Source: Nematostella vectensis (Eukaryota > Cnidaria > Anthozoa > Actiniaria > Edwardsiidae). Taken from it: DNA of 64,000 bases. Numbering within the stretch: position 1 is the stretch's first letter; the number at the start of each line of letters is the position of its first letter. A program made the translations under genes and the position numbers. Shown here piece by piece: positions 50,594 to 63,118 of this stretch. The notes under the pieces are model-generated. The model was not told the DNA's origin. It did not search any database and saw only the letters and a list, made by a program, of their open reading frames with translations. The stretch lies in the NCBI RefSeq assembly GCF_932526225.1, contig NC_064043.1:434001-498000 (forward strand), read 5' to 3'.

Positions 50594-53500
50594 GGCTATC
50601 AGCAGGAATCGAACCCGGGTCGCTGCGTTAGTAGTCAAGTCAAGGAATCTAGTTATTTCTTGTGTGCATAAAATATTTACAGGATCCTGAACAAAGCATG
50701 AGCACATCAAAGATGCTGAGAGTACATAAAAATGTCCCTATACCTTCCTTTTATGTCATGACACACCAAGAACAGTATAATTAAGTATCGATATTTTAAA
50801 AAAAAAAAAAGCAAAAAAATAGGCTATCAGCGGGAATCGAACCCGGGTCGCTGCGTTAGTAGTCAAGTGCCCGCAACGAAAGACTAACGTGGCATTGCTG
50901 AAGGGAATTGTAATGAAAATTTCTTTTAATACTATTGGTATCGTAAACTATCCCAAGCAAAGTCAACATCGGACTGGAGGTTACATTCGGGAAAAGCTAC
51001 AGGGTTACATTCGGGAATTTGTTTTACGAGTGTAACCTCCAAAAGGTTAAAATCGATATTTTCTTTTCCGAATGTAAATTCCAAAAAGTAACATTAGGAA
51101 AAATAAAACAGTATACTCGGAAAAAAAGGTATATCAATCTATCGAGCGCTATGCTCTATGTTAGAATCTACTTAATCAAGTTATCCAAGGAATCTAGTTA
51201 GTTCTTGTGTGCATAAAATATGTACAGGATCCTGAACAAAGCATGAGCACATCAAAGATGCTGAGAGTACATAAAAATGTCCCTATACCTTCTTTTTATG
51301 GCATGACACACCAAGAACAGTATAATTAAGTATCGATATTAAAAAAAAAAAATAAAGAAAAAAAATTAGGCTATCAGCGGGAATCGAACCCGGGTCGCTG
51401 CGTTAGTAGTCAAGTCAAGGAATCTAGTTATTTCTTGTGTGCATAAAATATGTACAGGATGCTGAACAAAGCATGAGCACATCAAAGATGCTCAGAGTAC
51501 ATAAAAATGTCCCTATACCTTCCTTTTATGTCATGACACACCAAGAACAGTATAATTAAGTATCGATATAAAAAAAAACAAATAAAGAAAAAAAAATAGG
51601 CTATCAGCAGGAATCGAACCCGGGTCGCTGCGTTAGTAGTCAAGTGCCCGCAACGAAAGACTAACGTGGCATTGCTGAAGGGAATTGTAATGATAATTAC
51701 TTTTAATACTATTGGTATCGTAAACTATCCCATGCAAAGTCACCATCGGACTGGAGGTTACATTCGGGAAAAGCTTCAGGGTTACATTCGGGAATTTGTT
51801 TTACGAGTGTAACCTCCAAAAGGTTACAATCGATAATTTGTTTTCCGAATGTAAATTCCAAAAAGTAACATTATTAAAAATAAAACAGTATATTCGGAAA
51901 AAAAGGTATATCAATCTATCGAGCGCTATGCTCTATGTTACAATCTACTTAATCAAGTTATCCAAGGAATCTAGTTAGTTCTTGTGTGCATAAAATATGT
52001 ACAGGATCCTGAACAAAGCATGAGCACATCAAAGATGCTGAGAGTACATAAAAATGTCCCTATACCTTCTTTTTATGTCATGACACACCAAGAACAGTAT
52101 AATTAAGTATCGATATTTAAAAAAAAAACAAAGAAAAAAAATAGGCTATCAGCAGGAATCGAACCCGGGTCGCTGCGTTAGTAGTCAAGTGCCCGCAACG
52201 AAAGACTAACGTGGCATTGCTGAAGGGAATTGTAATGAAAATTACTTTTAATACTATTGGTATCGTAAACTATCCCAAGCAAAGTCACCATCGGACTGGA
52301 GGTTACATTCTGGAAAAGCTTCAGGGTTACATTCGGGAATTTGTTTTACGAGTGTAACCTCCAAAAGGTTACAATCGATAATTTTTTTTCCGAATGTAAA
52401 TTCCAAAAAGTAACATTAGGAAAAATAAAACAGTATACTCGGAAAAAAAAGGTATATCAATCTATCGAGCGCTATGCTCTATGTTACAATCTACTTAATC
52501 AAGTTATCCAAGGAATCTAGTTAGTTCTTGTGTGCATAAAATATGTACAGGATCCTGAACAAAGCATGAGCACATCAAAGATGCTGAGAGTACATAAAAA
52601 TGACCATATACCTTCTTTTTATGTCATGACACACCAAGATCAGTATAACTAAGTATCGATATTTTTAAAAAAAAAATAAAGAAAAAAAAAGGCTATCAGC
52701 GGGAATCGAACCCGGGTCGCTGCGTTAGGAGTCAAGTGCCCGCAACGAAAGACTAACGTGGCATTGCTAAAGGGAATTGTAATGATAATTACTTTTAATA
52801 CTATTGGTATCGTAAACTATCCCAAGCAAAGTCACCATCGGACTGGAGGTTACATTCTGGAAAAGCTTCAGGGTTACATTCGGGAATTTGTTTTACGAGT
52901 GTAACCTCCAAAGGTTACAATCGATAATTTTTTTTCCGAATGTAAATTCCAAAAAGTAACATTAGGAAAAATAAAACAGTATACTCGGAAAAAAAAGGTA
53001 TATCAATCTATCGAGCGCTATGCTCTATGTTACAATCAACTTAATCAAGTTATCCAAGGAATCTAGTTAGTTCTTGTGTGCATAAAATATGTACAGGATC
53101 CTGAACAAAGCATGAGCACATCAAAGATGCTGAGAGTACATAAAAATGTCCCTATACCTTCTTTTTATGTCATGACACACGAAGAACAGTATAACTAAGT
53201 ATCGATATTTTAAAAAAAAAAAACAAAGAAAAAAGAAAGGCTATCAGCGGGAATCGAACCCGGGTAGCTGCGTTAGTAGTCAAGTGCCCGCAACGAAAGA
53301 CTAACGTGGCATTGCTGAAGGGAATTGTAATGATAATTACTTTTAATACTATTGGTATCGTAAACTATCCCAAGCAAAGTCACCATCGGACTGGAGGTTA
53401 CATTCTGGAAAAGCTTCAGGGTTACATTCGGGAATTTGTTTTACGAGTGTAACATCCAAAAAGGTTACAATCGATAATTTTTTTTCCGAATGTAAATTCC

Positions 53501-55970
53501 AAAAAGTAACATTAGGAAAAATAAAACAGTATACTCGGAAAAAAAAGGTATATCAATCTATCGAGCGCTATGCTCTATGTTACAATCTACTTAATCAAGT
53601 TATCCAAGGAATCTAGTTAGTTCTTGTGTGCATAAAATATGTACAGGATCCTGAACAAAGCATGAGCACATCAAAGATGCTGAGAGTACATAAACATGTC
53701 CCTATACCTTCTTTTTATGTCATGACACACCAAGAACAGTATAATTAAGTATCGATATTTAAAAAAAAAAAAGAAAAAAAGGCTATCAGCAGGAATCGAA
53801 CCCGGGTCGCTGCGTTAGTAGTCAAGTGCCCGCAACGAAAGACTAACGTGGCATTGCTGAAGGGAATTGTAATGAAAATTACTTTTAATACTATTGGTAT
53901 CGTAAACTATCCCAAGCAAAGTCACCATCGGACTGGAGGTTACATTCGGGAAAAGCTTCAGGGTTACATTCGGGAATTTGTTTTACGAGTGCAACCTCCA
54001 AAAGGTTACAATCGATAATTTTTTTTCCGAATGTAAATTCCAAAAAGTAACATTAGGAAAAATAAAACAGTATACTCGGAAAAAAAATGTATATCAATCT
54101 ATCGAGCGCTATGCTCTATGTTACAATCTACTTAATCAAGTTATCCAAGGAATCTAGTTAGTTCTTGTGTGCATAAAATATGTACAGGATCCTGAACAAA
54201 GCATGAGCACATCAAAGATGCTGAGAGTACATAAAAATGTCCCTATACCTTCTTTTTATGTCATGACACACCAAGAACAGTATAACTAAGTATCGATATT
54301 TTAAAAAAAAAAATAAAAAAAAAAAGAAGGCTATCAGCGGGAATCGAACCCGGGTCGCTGCGTTAGGAGTCAAGTGCCCGCAACGAAAGACTAACGTGGC
54401 ATTGCTGAAGTGAATTGTAATGATAATTACTTTTAATACTATTGGTATCGTAAACTATCCCAATCAAAGTCACCATCGGACTGGAGGTTACATTCTGGAA
54501 AAGCTTCAGGGTTACATTCGGGAATTTGTTTTACGAGTGTAACCTCCAAAAGGTTACAATCGATAATTTTTTTTCCGAATGTAAATTCCAAAAAGTAACA
54601 TTACGAAAAATAAAACAGTATACTCGGAAAAAAAAGGTATATCAATCTATCGAGCGCTATGCTCTATGTTACAATCTACTTAATCAAGTTATCCAAGGAA
54701 TCTAGTTAGTTCTTGTGTGCATAAAATATGTACAGGATCCTGAACAAAGCATGAGCACATCAAAGATGCTGAAAGTACATAAAAATGTCCCTATACCTTC
54801 TTTTTATGTCATGACACACCAAGAACAGTATAATTAGGTATCGATATTTAAAAAAAAAAAAACAAAGAAAAAAAAAAGGCTATCAGCGGGAATCGAACCA
54901 GGGTAGCTGCGTTAGTAGTCAAGTGCCCGCAACGAAAGACTAACGTGGCATTGCTGAAGGGAATTGTAATGATAATTACTTTTAATACTATTGGTATCGT
55001 AAACTATCCCAAGCAAAGTCACCATCGGACTGGAGGTTACATTCTGGAAAAGCTTCAGGGTTACATTCGGGAATTTGTTTTACGAGTGTAACCTCCAAAA
55101 GGTTACAATCGATAATTTTTTTTCCGAATGTAAATTCCAAAAAGTAACATTAGGAAAAATAAAACAGTATACTCGGAAAAAAAAGGTATATCAATCTATC
55201 GAGCGCTATGCTCTATGTTACAATCTACTTAATCAAGTTATCCAAGGAATCTAGTTAGTTCTTGTGTGCATAAAATATGTACAGGATCCTGAACAAAGCA
55301 TGAGCACATCAAAGATGCTGAGAGTACATAAAAATGTCCCTATACCTTCTTTTTATGTCATGACACACCAAGAACAGTATAACTAAGTATCGATATTTAA
55401 AAAAAAAAAAAAACAAAGAAAAAAAAAAGGCTATCAGCGGGAATCGAACCCGGGTAGCTGCGTTAGTAGTCAAGTGCCCGCAACGAAAGACTAACGTGGC
55501 ATTGCTGAAGGGAATTGTAATGATAATTACTTTTAATACTATTGGTATCGTAAACTATCCCAAGCAAAGTCACCATCGGACTGGAGGTTACATTCTGGAA
55601 AAGCTTCAGGGTTACATTCGGGAATTTGTTTTACGAGTGTAACCTCCAAAAGGTTACAATCGATAATTTTTTTTCCTAATGTAAATTCCAAAAAGTAACA
55701 TTAGGAAAAATAAAACAGTATACTCGGAAAAAAAAGGTATATCAATCTATCGAGCGCTATGATCTATGTTACAATCTACTTAATCAAGTTATCCAAGGAA
55801 TCTAGTTATTTCTTGTGTGCATAAAATATGTACAGGATCCTGAACAAAGAATGAGCACATCAAAGATGCTGAGAGTACATAAAAATGTCCCTATACCTTC
55901 TTTTTATGTCATGACACACCAAGAACAGTATAATTAAGTATCGATATTTAAAAATAAAAAGAAAAAAAAA
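50594..55970 (-). repeat. Array 2, 5,377-bp expanded block
   Basis: Units: 50594 s, 50822 A, 51369 s, 51599 B, 52144 C, then six further full monomers at 52691, 53239, 53781, 54329, 54878 and 55429. The first seven follow the order of 39580-42222. The unit at 54329 matches 33756. The monomer at 55429 has TTTCCTAATG for TTTCCGAATG like that at 34302, and near 55805 a full monomer carries TAGTTATTTC, the mark otherwise typical of short units. Confidence 0.88.
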
Positions 55971-58063
55971 GGCTATCAGCAGGAATCGAACCCGGGTCGC
56001 TGCGTTAGTAGTCAAGTCAAGGAATCTAGTTATTTCTTGTGTGCATAAAATATGTACAGGATCCTGAACAAAGCATGAGCACATCAAAGATGCTGAGAGT
56101 ACATAAAAATGTCCCTATACCTTCCTTTTATGTCATGACACACCAAGAACAGTATAATTAAGTATCGATATTTAAAAAAAAAATAAAGCAAAAAAATAGG
56201 CTATCAGCGGGAATCGAACCCGGGTCGCTGCGTTAGTAGTCAAGTGCCGGCAACGAAAGACTAACGTGGCATTGCTGAAGGGAATTGTAATGAAAATTAC
56301 TTTTAATACTATTGGTATCGTAAACTATCCCAAGCAAAGTCACCATCGGACTGGAGGTTACATTCGGGAAAAGCTACAGGGTTACATTCGGGAATTTGTT
56401 TTACGAGTGTAACCTCCAAAAGGTTAAAATCGATATTTTTTTTTCCGAATGTAAATTCCAAAAAGTAACATTAGAAAAAATAAAACAGTATACTCGGAAA
56501 AAAAGGTATATCAATCTATCGAGCGCTATGCTCTATGTTAGAATCTACTTAATCAAGTTATCCAAGGAATCTAGTTAGTTCTTGTGTGCATAAAATATGT
56601 ACAGGATCCTGAACAAAGCATGAGCACATCAAAGATGCTGAGAGTACATAAAAATGTGCCTATACCTTCTTTTTATGGCATGACACACCAAGAACAGTAT
56701 AATTAAGTATCGATATTTAAAAAAAAAAAATAAAGAAAAAAAATTAGGCTATCAGCGGGAATCGAACCCGGGTCGCTGCGTTAGTAGTCAAGTCAAGGAA
56801 TCTAGTTATTTCTTGTGTGCATAAAATATGTACAGGATCCTGAACAAAGCATGAGCACATCAAAGATGCTCAGAGTACATAAAAATGTCCCTATACCTTC
56901 CTTTTATGTCATGACACACCAAGAACAGTATAATTAAGTATCGATATAAAAAAAAACAAATAAAGAAAAAAAATAGGCTATCAGCGGGAATCGAACCCGG
57001 GTCGCTGCGTTAGTAGTCAAGTGCCCGCAACGAAAGACTAACGTGACATTGCTGAAGGGAATTGTAATGATAATTACTTTTAATACTATTGGTATCGTAA
57101 ACTATCCCATGCAAAGTCACCATCGGACTGGAGGTTACATTCGGGAAAAGCTTCAGGGTTACATTCGGGAATTTGTTTTACGAGTGTAACCTCCAAAAGG
57201 TTACAATCGATAATTTGTTTTCCGAATGTAAATTCCAAAAAGTAACATTATTAAAAATAAAACAGTATACTCGGAAAAAAAGGTATATCAATCTATCGAG
57301 CGCTATGCTCTATGTTACAATCTACTTAATCAAGTTATCCAAGGAATCTAGTTAGTTCTTGTGTGCATAAAATATGTACAGGATCCTGAACAAAGCATGA
57401 GCACATCAAAGATGCTGAGAGTACATAAAAATGTCCCTATACCTTCTTTTTTTGTCATGACACACCAAGAACAGTATAATTAAGTATCGATATTTAAAAA
57501 AAAAACAAAGAAAAAAAATAGGCTATCAGCAGGAATCGAACCCGGGTCGCTGCGTTAGTAGTCAAGTGCCCGCAACGAAAGACTAACGTGGCATTGCTGA
57601 AGGGAATTGTAATGAAAATTACTTTTAATACTATTGGTATCGTAAACTATCCCAAGCAAAGTCACCATCGGACTGGAGGTTACATTCTGGAAAAGCTTCA
57701 GGGTTACATTCGGGAATTTGTTTTACGAGTGTAACCTCCAAAAGGTTACAATCGATAATTTTTTTTCCGAATGTAAATTCCAAAAAGTAACATTAGGAAA
57801 AATAAAACAGTATACTTGGAAAAAAAAGGTATATCAATCTATCGAGCGCTATGCTCTATGTTACAATCTACTTAATCAAGTTATCCAAGGAATCTAGTTA
57901 GTTCTTGTGTGCATAAAATATGTACAGGATCCTGAACAAAGCATGAGCACATCAAAGATGCTGAGAGTACATAAAAATGTCCCTATACCTTCTTTTTATG
58001 TCATGACACACCAAGAACAGTATAATTAAGTATCGATATTTAAAAAAAACAAAGAAAAAAAAA
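55971..58063 (-). repeat. 2,093-bp higher-order repeat, third intact copy
   Basis: Units: 55971 s, 56199 A, 56747 s, 56976 B, 57521 C. Same order and period as 37487-39579 and 46954-49046. Private changes include GTGCCGGCAAC at 56246 and CTTTTTTTGTC near 57445. Confidence 0.9.
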
Positions 58064-60474
58064 GGCTATCAGCAGGAATCGAACCCGGGTCGCTGCGTTA
58101 GTAGTCAAGTCAAGGAATCTAGTTATTTCTTGTGTGCATAAAATATGTACAGGATCCTGAACAAAGCATGAGCACATCAAAGATGCTGAGAGTACATAAA
58201 AATGTCCCTATACCTTCCTTTTATGTCATGACACACCAAGAACAGTATAATTAAGTATCGATATTTTAAAAAAAAATAAAGCAAAAAAATAGGCTATCAG
58301 CGGGAATCGAACCCGGGTCGCTGCGTTAGTAGTCAAGTGCCCGCAACGAAAGACTAACGTGGCATTGCTGAAGGGAATTGTAATGAAAATTACTTTTAAT
58401 ACTATTGGTATCGTAAACTATCCCAAGCAAAGTCAACATCGGACTGGAGGTTACATTCGGGAAAAGCTACAGGGTTACATTCGGGAATTTGTTTTACGAG
58501 TGTAACCTCCAAAAGGTTGAAATCGATATTTTTTTTTCCGAATGTAAATTCCAAAAAGTAACATTATTAAAAATAAAACAGTATACTCGGAAAAAAAGGT
58601 ATATCAATCTATCGAGCGCTATGCTCTATGTTACAATCTACTTAATCAAGTTATCCAAGGAATCTAGTTAGTTCTTGTGTGCATAAAATATGTACAGGAT
58701 CCTGAACAAAGCATGAGCACATCAAAGATGCTGAGAGTACATAAAAATGTCCCTATACCTTCCTTTTATGTCATGACACACCAAGAACAGTATAATTAAG
58801 TATCGATATAAAAAAAAAACAAATAAAGAAAAAAAATAGGCTATCAGCGGGAATCGAACCCGGGTCGCTGCGTTAGTAGTCAAGTGCCCGCAACGAAAGA
58901 CTAACGTGGCATTGCTGAAGGGAATTGTAATGATAATTACTTTTAATACTATTGGTATCGTAAACTATCCCATGCAAAGTCACCATCGGACTGGAGGTTA
59001 CATTCGGGAAAATCTTCAGGGTTACATTCGGGAATTTGTTTTACGAGTGTAACCTCCAAAAGGTTACAATCGATAATTTGTTTTTCGAATGTAAATTCCA
59101 AAAAGTAACATTATTAAAAATAAAACAGTATACTCGGAAAAAAAGGTATATCAATCTATCGAGCGCTATGCTCTATGTTACAATCTACTTAATCAAGTTA
59201 TCCAAGGAATCTAGTTAGTTCTTGTGTGCATAAAATATGTACAGGATCCTGAACAAAGCATGAGCACATCAAAGATGCTGAGAGTACATAAAAATGTCCC
59301 TATACCTTCTTTTTATGTCATGACACACCAAGAACAGTATAATTAAGTATCGATATTTAAAAAAAAAAAACAAAGAAAAAAAATAGGCTATTAGCAGGAA
59401 TCGAACCCGGGTCGCTGCGTTAGTAGTCAAGTGCCCGCAACGAAAGACTAACGTGGCATTGCTGAAGGGAATTGTAATGAAAATTACTTTTAATACTATT
59501 GGTATCGTAAACTATCCCAAGCAAAGTCACCATCGGACTGGAGGTTACATTCTGGAAAAGCTTCAGGGTTACATTCGGGAATTTGTTTTACGAGTGTAAC
59601 CTCCAAAAGGTTACAATCGATAATTTTTTTTCCGAATGTAAATTCCAAAAAGTAACATTAGGAAAAATAAAACAGTATACTCGGAAAAAAAAGGTATATC
59701 AATCTATCGAGCGCTATGCTCTATGTTACAATCTACTTAATCAAGTTATCCAAGGAATCTAATTAGTTCTTGTGTGCATAAAATATGTACAGGATCCTGA
59801 ACAAAGCATGAGCACATCAAAGATGCTGAGAGTACATAAAAATGTCCCTATACCTTCTTTTTATGTCATGACACACCAAGAACAGTATAACTAAGTATCG
59901 ATATTTTTAAAAAAAAAACAAAGAAAAAAGAAAGGCTATCAGCGGGAATCGAACCCGGGTAGCTGCGTTAGTAGTCAAGTGCCCGCAACGAAAGACTAAC
60001 GTGGCATTGCTGAAGGGAATCGTAATGATAATTACTTTTAATACTATTGGTATCGTAAACTATCCCAAGCAAAGTCACCATCGGACTGGAGGTTACATTC
60101 TGGAAAAGCTTCAGGGTTACATTCGGGAATTTGTTTTACGAGTGTAACCTCCAAAAGGTTACAATCGATAATTTTTTTTCCGAATGTAAATTCCAAAAAG
60201 TAACATTAGGAAAAATAAAACAGTATACTCGGAAAAAAAAGGTATATCAATCTATCGAGCGCTATGCTCTATGTTAGAATCTACTTAATCAAGTTATCCA
60301 AGGAATCTAGTTAGTTCTTGTGTGCATAAAATATGTACAGGATCCTGAACAAAGCATGAGCACATCAAAGATGCTGAGAGTACATAAAAATGTCCCTATA
60401 CCTTCTTTTTATGTCATGACACACCAAGAACAGTATAATTAAGTATCGATATTTAAAAAAAAAAGAAAAAAAAA
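58064..60474 (-). repeat. Array 2, 2,411-bp block
   Basis: Units: 58064 s, 58292 f, 58839 B, 59386 C, 59934 f (GTAGCTGCG). The monomer at 58292 is another A/B hybrid (A-type GGTTGAAATCG, B-type CATTATTAAAA). The hybrid sits directly against 58839, so the second short unit of the standard order has been lost. Confidence 0.88.
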
Positions 60475-63118
60475 GGCTATCAGCAGGAATCGAACCCGGG
60501 TCGCTGCGTTAGTAGTCAAGTCAAGGAATCTAGTTATTTCTTGTGTGCATAAAATATGTACAGGATCCTGAACAAAGCATGAGCACATCAAAGATGCTCA
60601 GAGTACATAAAAATGTCCCTATACCTTCCTTTTATGTCATGACACACCAAGAACAGTATAATTAAGTATCGATATTTAAAAAAAAAATAAAGCAAAAAAA
60701 TAGGCTATCAGCGGGAATCGAACCCGGGTCGCTGCGTTAGTAGTCAAGTGCCCGCAACGAAAGACTAACGTGGCATTGCTGAAGGGAATTGTAATGAAAA
60801 TTACTTTTAATACTATTGGTATCGTAAACTATCCCAAGCAAAGTCACCATCGGACTGGAGGTTACATTCGGGAAAAGCTACAGGGTTACATTCGGGAATT
60901 TGTTTTACGAGTGTAACCTTCAAAAGGTTAAAATCGATATTTTTTTTTCCGAATGTAAATTCCAAAAAGTAACATTAGGAAAAATAAAACAGTATACTCG
61001 GAAAAAAAGGTATATCAATCTATCGAGCGCTATGCTCTATGTTAGAATCTACTTAATCAAGTTATCCAAGGAATCTAGTTAGTTCTTGTGTGCATAAAAT
61101 ATGTACAGGATCCTGAACAAAGCATGAGCACATCAAAGATGCTGAGAGTACATAAAAATGTCCCTATACCTTCTTTTTATGGCATGACACACCAAGAACA
61201 GTATAATTAAGTATCGATATTTAAAAAAAAAAATAAAGAAAAAAAATTAGGCTATCAGCGGGAATCGAACCCGGGTCGCTGCGTTAGTAGTCAAGTCAAG
61301 GAATCTAGTTATTTCTTGTGTGCATAAAATATGTACAGGATCCTGAACAAAGCATGAGCACATCAAAGATGCTCAGAGTACATAAAAATGTCCCTATACC
61401 TTCCTTTTATGTCATGACACACCAAGAACAGTATAATTAAGTATCGATATAAAAAAAAACAAATAAAGAAAAAAAAATAGGCTATCAGCGGGAATTGAAC
61501 CCGGGTCGCTGCGTTAGTAGTCAAGTGCCCGCAACGAAAGACAAACGTGGCATTGCTGAAGGGAATTGTAATGAAAATTACTATAAATACTATTGGTATC
61601 GTAAACTATCCCAAGCAAAGTCACCATCGGACTGGAGGTTACATTCGGGAAAAGCTTCAGGGTTACATTCGGGAATTTGTTTTACGAGTGTAACCTCCAA
61701 AAGGTTACAATCGATAATTTTTTTTCCGAATGTAAATTCCAAAAAGTAACATTAGGAAAAATAAAACAGTATACTCGGAAAAAAAAGGTATATCAATCTA
61801 TCGAGCGCTATGCTCTATGTTACAATCTACTTAATCAAGTTATCCAAGGAATCTAGTTACTTCTTGTGTGCATAAAATATGTACAGGATCCTTAACAAAG
61901 CATGAGCACATCAAAGATGCTGAGAGTACATAAAAATGACCATATACCTTCTTTTTATGTCATGACACACCAAGAACAGTATAACTAAGTATCGATAATT
62001 TTAAAAAAAAAATAAAGAAAAAAAAAGGCTATCAGCGGGAATCGAACCCGGGTCGCTGCGTTAGGAGTCAAGTGCCCGCAACGAAAGACTAACGTGGCAT
62101 TGCTAAAGGGAATTGTAATGATAATTACTTTTAATACTATTGGTATCGTAAACTATCCCAAGCAAAGTCACCATCGCACTGGAGGTTACATTTTGGAAAA
62201 GCTTCAGGGTTACATTCGGGAATTTGTTTTACGAGTGTAACCTCCAAAGGTTACAATCGATAATTTTTTTTCCGAATGTAAATTCCAAAAAGTAACATTA
62301 GGAAAAATAAAACAGTATACTCGGAAAAAAAAGGTATATCAATCTATCGAGCGCTATGCTCTATGTTACAATCTACTTAATCAAGTTATCCAAGGAATCT
62401 AGTTAGTTCTTGTGTGCATAAAATATGTACAGGATCCTGAACAAAGCATGAGCACATCAAAGATGCTGAGAGTACATAAAAATGTCCCTATACCTTCTTT
62501 TTATGTCATGACACACCAAGAACAGTATAACTAAGTATCGATATTTAAAAAAAAAAAAAACAAAGAAAAAAGAAAGGCTATCAGCGGGAATCGAACCCGG
62601 GTAGCTGCGTTAGTAGTCAAGTGCCCGCAACGAAAGACTAACGTGGCATTGCTGAAGGGAATCGTAATGATAATTACTTTTAATACTATTGGTATCGTAA
62701 ACTATCCCAAGCAAAGTCACCATCGGACTGGAGGTTACATTCTGGAAAAGCTTCAGGGTTACATTCGGGAATTTGTTTTACGAGTGTAACTCCCAAAAGG
62801 TTACAATCGATAATTTTTTTTCCGAATGTAAATTCCAAAAAGTAACATTAGGAAAAATAAAACAGTATACTCGGAAAAAAAAGGTATATCAATCTATCGA
62901 GCGCTATGCTCTATGTTACAATCTACTTAATCAAGTTATCCAAGGAATCTAGTTAGTTCTTGTGTGCATAAAATATGTACAGGATCCTGAACAAAGCATG
63001 AGCACATCAAAGATGCTGAGAGTACATAAAAATGTCCCTATACCTTCTTTTTATGTCATGACACACCAAGAACAGTATAATTAAGTATCGATATTTAAAA
63101 AAAAAAAAGAAAAAAAAA
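60475..63118 (-). repeat. Array 2, 2,644-bp block
   Basis: Units: 60475 s, 60703 A, 61250 s, 61480 f, 62027 f (GCTAAAGGG, CTCCAAAGGTT), 62576 f (GTAGCTGCG). This follows 39580-42222 except that one full monomer is missing after 61480. That unit has GGAATTGAACCC, a B-box change to GGTTCAATTCC, and ACTATAAATAC for ACTTTTAATAC. Confidence 0.88.
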
